NCBI RefSeq assembly: GCF_032854445.1
Contig: NC_088306.1
Location: 29,607,764 to 29,671,763 of the forward strand
DNA from: Liolophura sinensis
Lineage: Eukaryota; Mollusca; Polyplacophora; Chitonida; Chitonidae
Length of the DNA stretch: 64,000 bases
Reading direction: 5' to 3'
The notes beneath the pieces were generated by a model. That model was not told the DNA's origin. It searched no databases and was given only the letters and a program-made list of their open reading frames with translations. Made by a program: the position numbers and the translations under genes. Below, piece after piece: positions 11,601 to 21,637 of the stretch (positions within the stretch are counted from its first letter, which is position 1; every line of letters starts with the position of its first letter).

Positions 11601-14600
11601 CCAGAGGGCATGAGTCACGTCACATCCAGAATCCCTGGCTGTCTGTAGTGACCCAGAGGGTATGAGTCACGTCACACCCAGAATCCGCAGCTGTCTGTAG
11701 TGACCCAGAGGGTATGAGTCACGTCACACCCAAAATCCACGGTAGTCTGTAGTGACGCAGAGGGTATGAGTCACGTCACACCCAGAATCCACGGCTGTCT
11801 GTAGTGACCCAGAGGGTATGAATCACGTCACACCCAGAATCCCTGGCTGTCAGTAGTGACCCAGAGGGTATGAGTCACGTCACATCCAGAATCCCTGGCT
11901 GTCTGTAGTGACCCAGAGGGTATGAGTCACGTCACATCCAGAATCCACGGTTGTCTGTAGTGACCCAGAGGGTATGAGTCACGTCACACCCAGAATCCGC
12001 GATAGTCTGTAGTGACCCAGAGGGTATGAGTCACGTCACACCCAGAATCCACGGTAGTCTGTAGTGACCCAGAGGGTATGAGTCATGTCACACCCAGAAT
12101 CCACAGTAGTCTGTAGTGACCCAGAGGGTATGAGTCACATCACACCCAGAATCCATGGTAGTCTGTAGTGACCGAGAGGGTATGAGTCACGTCACACCCA
12201 GAATCCGCAATAGTCTGTAGTGACCCAGAGGGTATGAGTCATGTCACACCCAGAATCCGCGGTAGTCTGTAGTGACCCAGAGGGTATGAGTGACGTCACA
12301 CCCAGAACCCACGGTAGTCTGTAGTGACCCAGAGGGTATGAGTGACGTCACACCCAGAATCCGCAATAGTCTGTAGTGACCCAGAGGGTATGAGTCACGT
12401 CACACCCAGAATCCACGGTAGTCTGTAGTGACCGAGAGGGTATGAGTCATGTCACACCCAGAATCCACAGTAGTCTGTAGTGACCCAGAGGGTATGAGTC
12501 ACATCACGCCCAGAATCCACGGTAGTCTGTAGTGACCCAGAGGGTATGAGTCACGTCACACCCAGAATCCACGGTAGTCTGTAGTGACCCAGAGGGTATG
12601 AGTCACGTCACACCCAGAATCCGCGATAGTCTGTAGTGACCCAGAGGGTATGAGTGACGTCACACCCAGAATCCACGGTAGTCTGTAGTGACCCAGAGAG
12701 TGTAAGTCACATCACATCTGTACATTTTGTTTGAAATATTTCATTTCAATGTATATGCATTTTGAATGAATGGATGAACAGTCTGTGTATAACCAATAAG
12801 TGATGAGACATCACTGGTCCCCAATGTGGTGGGAAAAAGCCTTTCAGGTGGACTTACACAAAGTTTGTGGCTTCTGTCAGTTCCGACTCACACTTACACA
12901 CTTTGCTGGTGAAAATTGATATGTCTCGTGTGGAAAAGCTTGCCAGATACTTGCCAAAGTGTGATGGTTTATGCTTAGTGATATTGTTCATCAAGATTAA
13001 TCCATTTTCCCATTTAATACTCTGATGAAGTAACAACACAAGCTTACTAGTTCATCACCCAACTTTTTAGGACGTTTAAATAATAATATATTGTATTAAT
13101 ATTACGCTCACCAATGTGGTCGCTGTGAGTTCAAGTCCAGCTCATGCTGGCTTCCTCTCCGGACGTACGTGGGAAGGTCTGGCAGCAACCTGCGGATGGT
13201 CGTGGGTTTCCGCCGGGCTCTACCCAATTTTCACCCACCATAATGCTGGCCGCCGTCGTATAAGTGAAATATTCTTGAGTACGGCATAAAACACCAATCA
13301 AATAAATAATAAATATTAATATTACTAAATGTTACCTTTTTAGGAATACTTGTTGGCCGATGACTACAACAGAATCACACACACCAGAGATTACCTAGGT
13401 AAGATATTCAAGGTTCTAAACACATTATACTTTAATAAGGTGCTGTATTTCACGGAAAGTTTGGTATGTGTACTTGTGCTCATAAAAGCACTTTCAGAAG
13501 CACAAAGCAGCAAATGATACCTTTAAAGCCAAGACTTAAGTTTTTCTGATCAGAAATGAAATCAAATTTCAGAAAAGCCTTTGAAGGGACCTTACAAGGA
13601 AGGTTCGCTTCAGAAAGGATAAAGTGAAATGCGTCTCGTGAAGAATGCTAAATTTGAGGTGAAATACAGTTAGTGTAAAGGTAGTCAGGTATGCAAAGGA
13701 AGGTGTATGTCATGAGAATCTGTATGTCATGAGAATCTGTATGTCATGAGAAGCTGTATGTCATGAGAAGCTGTATGTCATGAGAACCTGTATGTCACGA
13801 GAAGCTGAGAAAGTTACAGATTTGCTTGTGAGACCTCAGTAGAGTTCTTGGCACAAGAACCTGAGTAGACTAGACTGGACTGCTTTAAAAAAGAGTTACT
13901 TCTGTCAACTCCAGGGCCATGACGTGTACAGTTTAACATTAGAGTTAAGCGATAAGATTTGTATGAATGGAATTCTGGAATGTTGTCAGCAGATTGCATT
14001 GTATTAAAACAACTGTTTAAAGTGACATAGGGGTGGTGACAGTGGGGTGGTGACAGTGGGTTGGAGGCAGTGGGTTGGAGGCAGTTGGGTGGTGGCAGTG
14101 GGGTGGTGACAGTGGGGTGGTGGCAGTGAGGTGGTGACAGTGGGGTGGTGGCAGTGGGGTGAAGGTAGTGGGGTGATGGAAGTGGGGTGGTGACAGTGGG
14201 GTGGTGGCAGTGGGGTGGTGACAGTGAGGTGGTGACAGTGGGGTGGTGGCAGTGGGGTGGAGGCAGTGGGGTGATGACAGTGGGGTGGTGGCAGTGGGGT
14301 GGTGACAGTGGGGTGGTGGCAGTGGGGTGGTGGCAGTGAGGTCGAGGCAGTGGGGTGATGGCAGTGGGGTGGTGGCAGTGGGGTGGAGGCAGTGGGGGTG
14401 GTGGCAGTGGGGTGGTGACAGTGGGGTGGTGGCAGTGGGGTGGTAACAGTGGGGGTGGTGACAGTGGGATGGTGACAGTGGGGGTGGTGGCAGTGGGGTG
14501 GTGACAGTGGGATAGGGGGAGTGTTCACAGGATTGTACAGAACAGGTGACAAAACCAATAACCACGCTCAAAGTTCAGTGAGCAACGAAATGTTAGCTCT

Positions 14601-17600
14601 AGTACCATCTCTACATATCTTCTACCAGAATGCATGTGACAGGTGACAAAACCAATAACCACGCTCAAAGTTCAGTGAGCAACAAAATGTTAGCTCTAGT
14701 ACCATCTCTACATATCTTCTACCAGAATGCATGTTTCACGTATGTATAGGGTCTGCAAGATTATGTTGTGTCAAAACAGGCAGATTTGGTTTAGATGATG
14801 GACCGGTAACCAATAGACCTACATTGATAAGTGTGTAGATCTTTCAAAACATCACTGAATGACAAATATGCGACTAGTTTAAAGTATACATATATGCGTT
14901 TTAGAAGCAAATTTACAAATATAAGTTCAACACTTCACTGCTACGACTTAGGTTCAGCTTTACAGGTTTGCGCTTGTTGTAGTAAGAAAATCCATTTTCA
15001 CGCAATTTGCTTTTATCACAACTTGTGATCTCACCAGTCTAAGACAATAGCCTTCATTATATGGAAATTTGGGAGGAGGAAGTAGCAAACTATAACTATT
15101 GAGTATTCAGATATAAACGGCTGAGTTGTGTTGATATCATGGCTAATCTCAGCCTTTCACACAGCACAGTCTCTGACATTTCAACATAGTTTAGGAGAAG
15201 CGTCAATCACAGCAGAGACCCAGTCCGACCACCTGATGTTTTGGCAGTTGTTTTGAATTCTACTAACTGTAAATGCAGTCTCACTAAATTACTATACAAA
15301 CATGTAGATTTCACTGGGCACGTGGCCATATGTAAATTAATGGACCTCCATCCGCTAATCTAGATATGGCGTAAGATTTCACAATTGTGACTATTGCTAG
15401 GGGCAGGTCAGTGAAAATAGATGCATCTAATTGGCCAGTGTTGAAATCAGTAAGCTGTCAGTTAGACATTTACATGCATGTGACTCTGATGTCTCAGTCC
15501 AGTGCATGGCAGTCGACTGTCACATCAGTGTGAGAACGAGGTATGAAAACATGGTGTATCTAGTTTCGGAACCTTGGACAAAATGTGTTTTCTGTGTTAA
15601 ACTGAAGGCAGATGGACTAGTGGGTGTATAATCACCCCTCTCTCAGTCCAGGCCTGGGCAGTTACATGTACCCCATGTGGTGAGGGCCAGCAGCCATACT
15701 GTCATTGGGGATTACTGCACAGCTGGGGGCTGATCACTCTCCCCTGTCATCTCCTCCGGCAACTCAAATGGGCTAATCTCTACATCATATACAGTACTTT
15801 CATGTTTAAATTTTTTTTTTGTTTTTTAGCTGGTTTTAAAAGTATTTGTCTGTTTTTGTTTAGTTTAGCATAAAGACATTTTCAATCGTGTAAGCTCTGT
15901 TCTCTCCATTTGGGTAGAAATACTTCCAAAGTTAATCCTTAAGCATTGATTGGTTGATCCTTTGTTACACAGCTCACCAGGGTCGTGTGGCCAGCGTGAG
16001 ATTCTCGCTGAACTTTGAGTGGGTGCTCAGTTGTAGCAGAGATAAGTACTTCCAGTGGCACTGTTCAGAGACAGGACGACGATTGGGGGGATACCAGACA
16101 TCAGCCTGGTGTCTCTGTTTAGAGTATCCTTTTTTAAGTTTTGGATGGCTCAGTGTTAATAATTCAGGAAATTCTGTTTGAGTTTCTGACTTAAGATAAA
16201 GTAAAATGACAGAAAAATTTCAACTAAAAAATTACATACTATAAATTTAACTACTAAACTCCTTTTTTCAGTGGAGTTTATGCATATAATTATTATGTAA
16301 ATGATGCTAAGAATGATTTGTTAGTGTCATTAAACATACAAGTTTCATAAAACTTTGCAAATGGTTTCTCTTCACCCCATAGTTTTATCAGAATGCTCCA
16401 AAATATTTTATTGCAGGAGTGGTTGAAAAGGTTGAAGAATTAAGGCACGTGTGCTTTTGCTGATGTTTTGAAAGTGGCACATCCGCGCATTCTCATCATT
16501 TTAGGAAAGGTCTAATAATTCCTGTAACACATCTACTATCTACTTGTATGCTCAAAGCTGATGATATGTAACTACACATGTACCTTAAAATTGTTGAATA
16601 ACCCCATAAAAGAAGTAAGTCAGAAGTTCCAAAACTTGGTTATATACACAGATTGTGGTAGATCCAAAGTTAATGACTGTTGTATTATTGATTGGCATGT
16701 GCGATGTATTATCATGAAGTGGACATACTAAATAGGCATGCAGATGGACAGGCTTCTTGGTACAGGTGCACAGCCAAATTATCTTTTTAATATAATTTCA
16801 CCTGCTGAATGATATGGTATGTATATTAGTGTTTTATAAATCCTTAACAAAATATCTTTCTAGATTTGATGAGAAATCCAGCTATGCTTTTGTAGGAGAT
16901 TACTCTGGCCAAATTTACGTGCTGAAAGTGAAAAGCTCAAATTGTGAACTGATAACAACGCTCAAAGGTCATTCAGGTAAATTTTGTCTCTCAGTTAAAG
17001 AGTTTTCATTAAAGACTTTTATGAGAGAAATATTTGTGTTTAATGGCATTAAAATGATGTTAATGACATAACTACGAGGTTTATGTAAATGAGAGTTTAG
17101 AAATTTGTTTAATGCAAAGAGTTACTTTTGTGGCACTTCATGTGTTTACTGAATTTTTATGTCATGTCGCTGTTGATGTTATATTCAAGTGCTTTTAAGA
17201 GTACACCAATTGCATTCATGTACATGTGTGAAATTTAACAATTTAAGAAATTGAAATTTTAAAAATGCAATTGTAGCTAATTCTTGATAACATTACTCGT
17301 TTAGATTTGTAAATGTTTGAAATGGCACAGTGATGTTTGTTCTTCTACATTACACAACTCTCTGATGAATATTTTCACAGGTAGTGTGAGAAGTCTAGCA
17401 TGGGACATGGATAGAAGCTTGTTGTTTTCTGGTAGTTTTGACCAGTCCATTATTGTCTGGGACATTGGAGGTCGGCAAGGGACAGCCTTTGAACTTCAAG
17501 GTCACCAGTAAGTCTTTAGACTCACATAATAAATCTGTCACCAGGCCATCATTGGTTTTGAAGATGTGTACAGCAGCAGACAGACAAATAATTCTCAACA

Positions 17601-20600
17601 AGATACTTCCAGCATGCTTATATACCTACATTTTTCATTTTTTTCATAAAATTCCCTGGAATTGGCCTGCCTAACAAACTGTACTTTAGAAGAGTAATTA
17701 CCTTTAGCTGATAATAAATCATGTAAAACCGTAAGACCAACTTCTTCTGGCTAAGGGGTAGGAGGCGACCAAGGTGGTTAGAGTGCCAGCATAAGGCAAT
17801 GAACTAGGAGCCTTTCACCAAGGCGGTCACAGCTCACTGCTCTGCCTCTCCGGCCATACGTGGGAAAGTCTGCCAGTAACCTGCTGATGGTCGTGGGATT
17901 CCCCCCGGCTCTACCCAGTTTCCTCCCTCCATAATGCTGCCTGTGGTCGTATCAATGAAGTATTCTTGAGTGCACCAGATAACATTACGAGAATCTTAGA
18001 TTCAGGTAATGTTTGACGAAAAATGAGCCATGCATTATACTTCAGTGAATTAAATAAATAAATATTAAAATATTTCAGTGACAAAGTACAAGCTCTTGCC
18101 TACTGCTCTGCCTCAAAGCAGCTGCTGTCTGCCGGTGATGACACAGTCCTCGTTATCTGGAATATGGACGCCAAAAGATCCGAGGTAAGCAGAATTTTGT
18201 CATGCTTTCAAAACAGAATAAATTGGGTCAAAGGTATTAAATATTCGGCTTTCAGTTTCTCTCACAGACTTGGAAACAAAAGCAAATCACATAAGTTGTA
18301 TAGAATCTTTTGTACAATAAAACTGGTCACATGTCAATTCACAGTGTTAATATCTTCATCACATGTTACATTTGTGGTTTAAATGTCTTTGTCAGGCATG
18401 TTACATTTACAGTTTAAATGTCTTTGTCAAGCTTGTTACATTTGTGGTGTAAATGGCATTTGTTACACATGTTACATTTACGGTTTATAAGTCTTCTAAC
18501 ATTTTCCAGACTCCTGATTGGGCGGAGAGTGATGCCTGTGAAAAATGTTCAGCACCATTCTTCTGGAACTTGAAAATGATGTGGGATCAAAAAGTTATTG
18601 GAAACCGACAAGTAAGGGCTGTGTGTGTATTCATGTACCTGCTAAATACATGTAGGGGCTTTCTCAAATTACAGTTAAAATATTTTTACCTCAATTTCTT
18701 CTCTTTCATTATTCATAAATATATTTTGTTTAAGCTCTTTAGATGACGTTTGAAAACCAGCAAAGTTCAGTTTGGATTCTGATTCTGGCTGGTTTCCATG
18801 TTATACTTTCTTCAAATGTTATCCAATTTTAACATAATATTGAAGCACATTCATTTTGTAACCACTGACGTCAGCTGACTTGTTATAAGTATTATGCATC
18901 ATAAAACAACAATGAAATAAAATAAATAAGTAAGTAAGTCTTATGTATGAGCTTACTTGAGATTTAACACCAGTGTCCACATCACGTTGTTTTCTGTGGA
19001 CCACATGGCACAATGGATTCTGATGTCCACATCATAATGGTTTCCAGTGTCCACATCACAATGGTGCTGGTGTCCACCTCACAATGGTTTCTGGTGTCCA
19101 CACCACAATGGTTTCTGATGTCCACATCATAATGGTTTCCAGTGTCCACATCACAATGGTTCTGGTGTCCACCTCACAATGGTTTCTGGTGTCCGCACCA
19201 CATCACAGTGGTTTCCGGTGTCCACACTAGAATGTTTTGCCTGTGTACTTGCAGCATCACTGTAGAAAGTGTGGCCGGGCAGTGTGTAGTAAGTGCAGCA
19301 TGAACAAATCCACCCTGCCACCCCTGGGGTACGAGTATGATGTCAGGGTCTGTGATGACTGTCACACACAGATTACGGACGATGAGTAAGTAGTATTAGA
19401 CATCATAGTCAATGGAAATGTCCTTTTTATCCCATGCAGAAGCCAGGAATGTTAAGTTGGATCCGCCTGCCTGTCATGCTTTCCTATCCATCCAACAGCT
19501 ACACCATAAATTGTCTGATTTTGATTAAATTTTGGGAAACCTTCTGATGAAGTATGAAAGTCAGCATTCACTCTCACATTAGTTTTACATACTCTGCTTA
19601 CTAGGGGATATATATTCTCTGAATTTGCTTGGTTTGTTGACTTTAAGAGAAGTGAGGGCGTATGTGCCACTCTCTATGCTGAAAGCCATGTGACGAACAC
19701 TGGTTTGTTTAGGCATAGCCTCACCACTGATGTTCCGGTGCAAATGTACTTATTTAATCATTAATTTGATTCGTGTTTTACGCCGTGCTCAAGAATATTT
19801 CACGTACATGGATACATGTACGCCAGCATTACAGTGGGAGGAGACTGGGAAGAGCCCGGGGTGAAACCCACAACCATCCGCAGGTTGCCGCCATACTGAT
19901 GTATAATCAGCAGTTTAGATAAAGAGAATGCATGTGCATCAAATTCACTTTATGAAGATGATAGTTTTTCTGACAGGAAATTAATCAAATGGCCCAAACA
20001 CCTCAAAAGTAGCAATATAAGTTGGATGAGTCAGTCAGAATCAAGCAAAATGTGTTATGGGGAAAATGCTAAACTTAATGTGAAATATAGTATTAATTTA
20101 GATATTTGTGAAAAAAAAGGTTTTCAAAAAATGTTAGGCGTTAAGATCTGGTAGGGAACTTAGGTTTTGTGTGTCTCTCTGTTTCAGTAAAGCTCCATTA
20201 GCGACATTCCATGACACGCGACATTGTGTGACCTATATGCATCTTGATCCCACAAAAAAGCGCCTTCTGACAGTTGGGAAGGACAGACTTGTTAAGGTCA
20301 GTTTGACCAGGTCAAGGTTCAAATCTTCATCACTGTTAATATGCCCATTTAAGGAAAAGTCCACACATGTTAAAACATTACTGTGTGTATGCGCAAAATG
20401 GACAAATTGTACATAACATGGTCGTACGAAGAGGCCATTTTTTTTATATCTGACCAAAAAAAAAAGCTCAAAATAAGATGACATGAAAGGGAAAAAAAAA
20501 GACCCTTTACGATGTGTTTATTTTAACTGATATGATAATGAAAATGTGCGTTTGGGTATTGTTTATTTCTCCGTCATTTCCTCATTTTCAAGTATCGAAT

Positions 20601-21440
20601 TTGGAGTGATGTTAAATAAACTTCAGCATTTTGTTTATTTTAACAGAAATAGTGGGACTGAAAAGGGTGTGCGTGTGTTATTAAACACATATAAAATCTT
20701 TTCTGGACTTATGATTTTATATAACCTTATAAGCTTATAATTTATGATAATCTTATAAGCTTATAATTTATGATAATCTTATAAGCTTATAATTTATGAT
20801 AATCTGAAGACATAAACAAGAGCACAGAACTCGCCAGAATATTCCTTTGCTCTCATCAAGGCAGGATAAAAATCAAACTGAGATGTGCAATTCAGCATTC
20901 TGATTATCTGGACCTTTCCAGGTTTTTAACTGAACAAGAATTGCACAAAGTCCTATAATTGTTTTCTTTGATTTATATCAAACAAAAGCTCCAAACTGCC
21001 TGGTTTCCTAAATCACCAAGTCTTACTGTGCGCTCTAATGTCTGTACAGGAGTAATACTTGTGTTGCTTAAAATATATAAATAAGGCATAATTAGGTAAA
21101 TAAATAAATTCAACCCACTTTAAGTAAAAACATTTGAATGGATTAGTCAAAATGAATTAATGAGCCACAAGATTCGAAGTGTAAATTTGTGTGCAGCCTG
21201 TATTAGATTGTCTCCCTTTAAAACATTTGCCGTTGCTTGCCAGAAATCAAAATGAAAGATAAACATAGGATAAAGAAATATTTCAGAATTTAATGTGATA
21301 AAACTTTGAGGGATGTTGTTCATGATCCGAGAATGTATGACCCCGTATATTTCAATATCCAATCACTGATTGACCAGATAGCTAATCAAACTCTGTGTCT
21401 TTCCTTTCAGATTTGGGACATGAGTAGCGTGTTACACTGA
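5622..21440 (+). CDS. WDFY2: WD repeat and FYVE domain protein, WDFY1/WDFY2 type (12 exons, 405 aa)
   Basis: Coding exons: 5622-5773, 7359-7426, 7606-7679, 13344-13398, 15973-16123, 16864-16976, 17381-17507, 18079-18184, 18510-18611, 19255-19385, 20188-20296, 21411-21440 (TGA). All phases join and total 1218 nt; human WDFY1 and WDFY2 are about 410 and 400 aa. The family binds phosphatidylinositol 3-phosphate on early endosomes and acts as a scaffold in signalling and endocytosis. WD40 blades fill residues 1-282 (e.g. TVRVWL, WDIGG, VIWNMD). The FYVE zinc finger at about 286-352 has all eight ligands (C292, C295, C319, C322, C327, C330, C349, C352), with RQHHCRKCG and RVCDDC motifs. A last WD blade (ATFHD ... 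LVKIWDMSS) follows the FYVE domain, as in WDFY proteins. The start gives MAAEIKPSS, close to vertebrate WDFY. Intron 5 is U12-type. The gene is tail-to-tail with DHRS12. WDFY1 versus WDFY2 is a vertebrate split; the symbol WDFY2 is preferred because of the DHRS12 linkage. Confidence 0.95.
6226..6455 (-). repeat. RUDI-like SINE, nearly full length, in WDFY intron 1
   Basis: Begins with tttatttatttgattggtgt, then acgccat-actcaagaatat, the agcattatggtgggtgg block and the reverse complement of the tRNA-like part (gagagactcttgggtcatta). The 5' head is slightly truncated. Confidence 0.85.
7806..8246. repeat. Minisatellite, about 55-58 bp units, about 8 copies
   Basis: Imperfect tandem units built on 'gtgttgag-ggggtgggtcagt' and 'aggcagtcatagcc-aggggtcaagatgg'. 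It lies in WDFY intron 3, just upstream of the 52-bp array. Confidence 0.85.
8345..8402 (+). repeat. RUDI-like SINE 3' tail fragment
   Basis: gagaaatattcttgagcagg and aaaacaccaatcagataaat match the 3' end of the full SINE at 51869-52134. Confidence 0.6.
8698..12715. repeat. 52-bp minisatellite, about 77 units, carrying AP-1/CRE-like sites
   Basis: A 4-kb array in WDFY intron 3. Each unit reads roughly ctgtagtgacccagaggg, tatgagtcacgtcacaccc, agaatcc, then a variable segment (ctggctgt, gcggtagt, gcgatagt, acggtagt or gcagctgt). First two units start at 8701 and 8753, fixing the period at 52. Almost every unit carries TGAGTCA (AP-1 site), with GTCAC beside it; variants reading gagtgacgtcac (for example near 10117, 11404, 11508, 12291, 12336 and 12651) create a perfect TGACGTCA CRE. 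Sub-variants are intermixed rather than blocked, suggesting repeated unequal exchange. There is no sign of a coding role. Confidence 0.95.
13103..13311 (+). repeat. RUDI-like SINE, 5' truncated
   Basis: Runs from acgctcaccaatgtggtcgc through gggaaggtctggcagcaacc to the tail caccaatcaaataaataa. It ends 32 bp upstream of WDFY exon 4. Confidence 0.85.
13719..13806. repeat. 17-bp tandem repeat, about 5 copies
   Basis: Units tgtatgtcatgagaatc or ...gaagc in WDFY intron 4. Confidence 0.85.
14029..14520. repeat. 15-bp G-rich minisatellite, about 32 copies
   Basis: Units of gtggggtggtgacag / gtggggtggtggcag, with runs of 3-5 G's on the plus strand and GGTGG spacing. The complementary strand reads as CCACC-rich and is open in two frames only because of this (poly Thr/Pro/His). 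Strand asymmetry and G-runs make quadruplex formation conceivable. Confidence 0.95.
14543..14735. repeat. 97-bp direct tandem duplication
   Basis: The segment starting aggtgacaaaaccaataacc and ending accagaatgcatgt occurs at 14543 and again at 14640, with about one mismatch (caacgaaat versus caacaaaat). It is a recent duplication. Confidence 0.9.
14830..15950. other. Intronic sequence with no recognisable gene
   Basis: WDFY intron 4 downstream of the duplication. Short ORFs here lack splice context or protein-like composition. Nothing else was recognised. Confidence 0.5.
16124..16863 (+). other. U12-type (minor spliceosome) intron 5 of the WDFY gene
   Basis: The only in-phase donor after ...TGT TTA GA is gtatccttttt at 16124, which fits the U12 5' splice consensus /RTATCCTT exactly. 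The acceptor side has TCCTTAAC at 16841-16848, the canonical U12 branch-point octamer, with its branch A about 16 nt before the terminal AG at 16862-16863. There is no long polypyrimidine tract. Splicing here restores C-L-E-F-D-E, aligning with the LQFD of vertebrate WDFY proteins. Confidence 0.9.
17758..17990 (+). repeat. RUDI-like SINE, near full length, diverged
   Basis: Carries the head (gtggttagagtgccagcata), the gcctttcaccaaggcggtca segment, gggaaagtctgccagtaacc and the tail segment gaagtattcttgagtgc. It lies in WDFY intron 7. Confidence 0.75.
18358..18492. repeat. 36-bp tandem repeat, about 4 copies, before WDFY exon 9
   Basis: Units of catgttacatttacagttta plus aatgtctttgtcaggc, ending 18 bp before WDFY exon 9. 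Confidence 0.8.
18973..19235. repeat. 24-bp minisatellite, about 10 copies
   Basis: Units gtgtccacatcacaatggtt + tctg. The array ends about 20 bp upstream of the exon encoding the core of the FYVE domain. Confidence 0.9.
19757..19893 (-). repeat. RUDI-like SINE fragment
   Basis: attaatttgattcgtgtttt, acgccgtgctcaagaatatt and accatccgcaggttgc match the 3' half of the SINE in reverse orientation. Confidence 0.8.
20723..20804. repeat. 26-bp AT-rich tandem repeat, 3 copies
   Basis: aagcttataatttatgataa + tcttat repeated three times in WDFY intron 11. Confidence 0.9.
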
Positions 21441-21631
21441 TGCCTCCGGCGATGGGAGACTGCCGTTATTATGTGCAAAGACCTGTGTAGGGTCAAGTTG
21501 TGTTCCTCAACTTCTCTGTTTATCTATGACATGTTTCTGTAAACACATTTTACGCCAAAGGAGATAAATCTAGGTATTCACAACAGTTTTTTTTATTTAT
21601 TTTCCTTGTATGTAATTTTGATGTGGTATTA

Positions 21632-21637
21632 AATAAA
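21632..21637 (+). terminator. Poly(A) signal of the WDFY gene (candidate)
   Basis: AATAAA about 190 bp after the stop codon, the first canonical hexamer downstream. Later AATAAA motifs could give longer 3' UTRs. Confidence 0.5.

Noticed and set aside
8698-12715. A CRISPR-like array (52-bp repeats with a variable segment)
   Set aside because: The variable segment is one of a few recurring variants, not unique spacers; the repeats are contiguous, imperfect and lie in a eukaryotic intron.
14004-14571. Two overlapping 184-codon minus-strand ORFs rich in Thr, Pro and His
   Set aside because: They lie over the 15-bp G-rich array. The 15-bp period keeps frames open, and there are no splice or domain signals.
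20171-20484. ORFs overlapping WDFY exon 11
   Set aside because: Only 20188-20296 is coding. The rest is read-through into the intron or antisense shadow.
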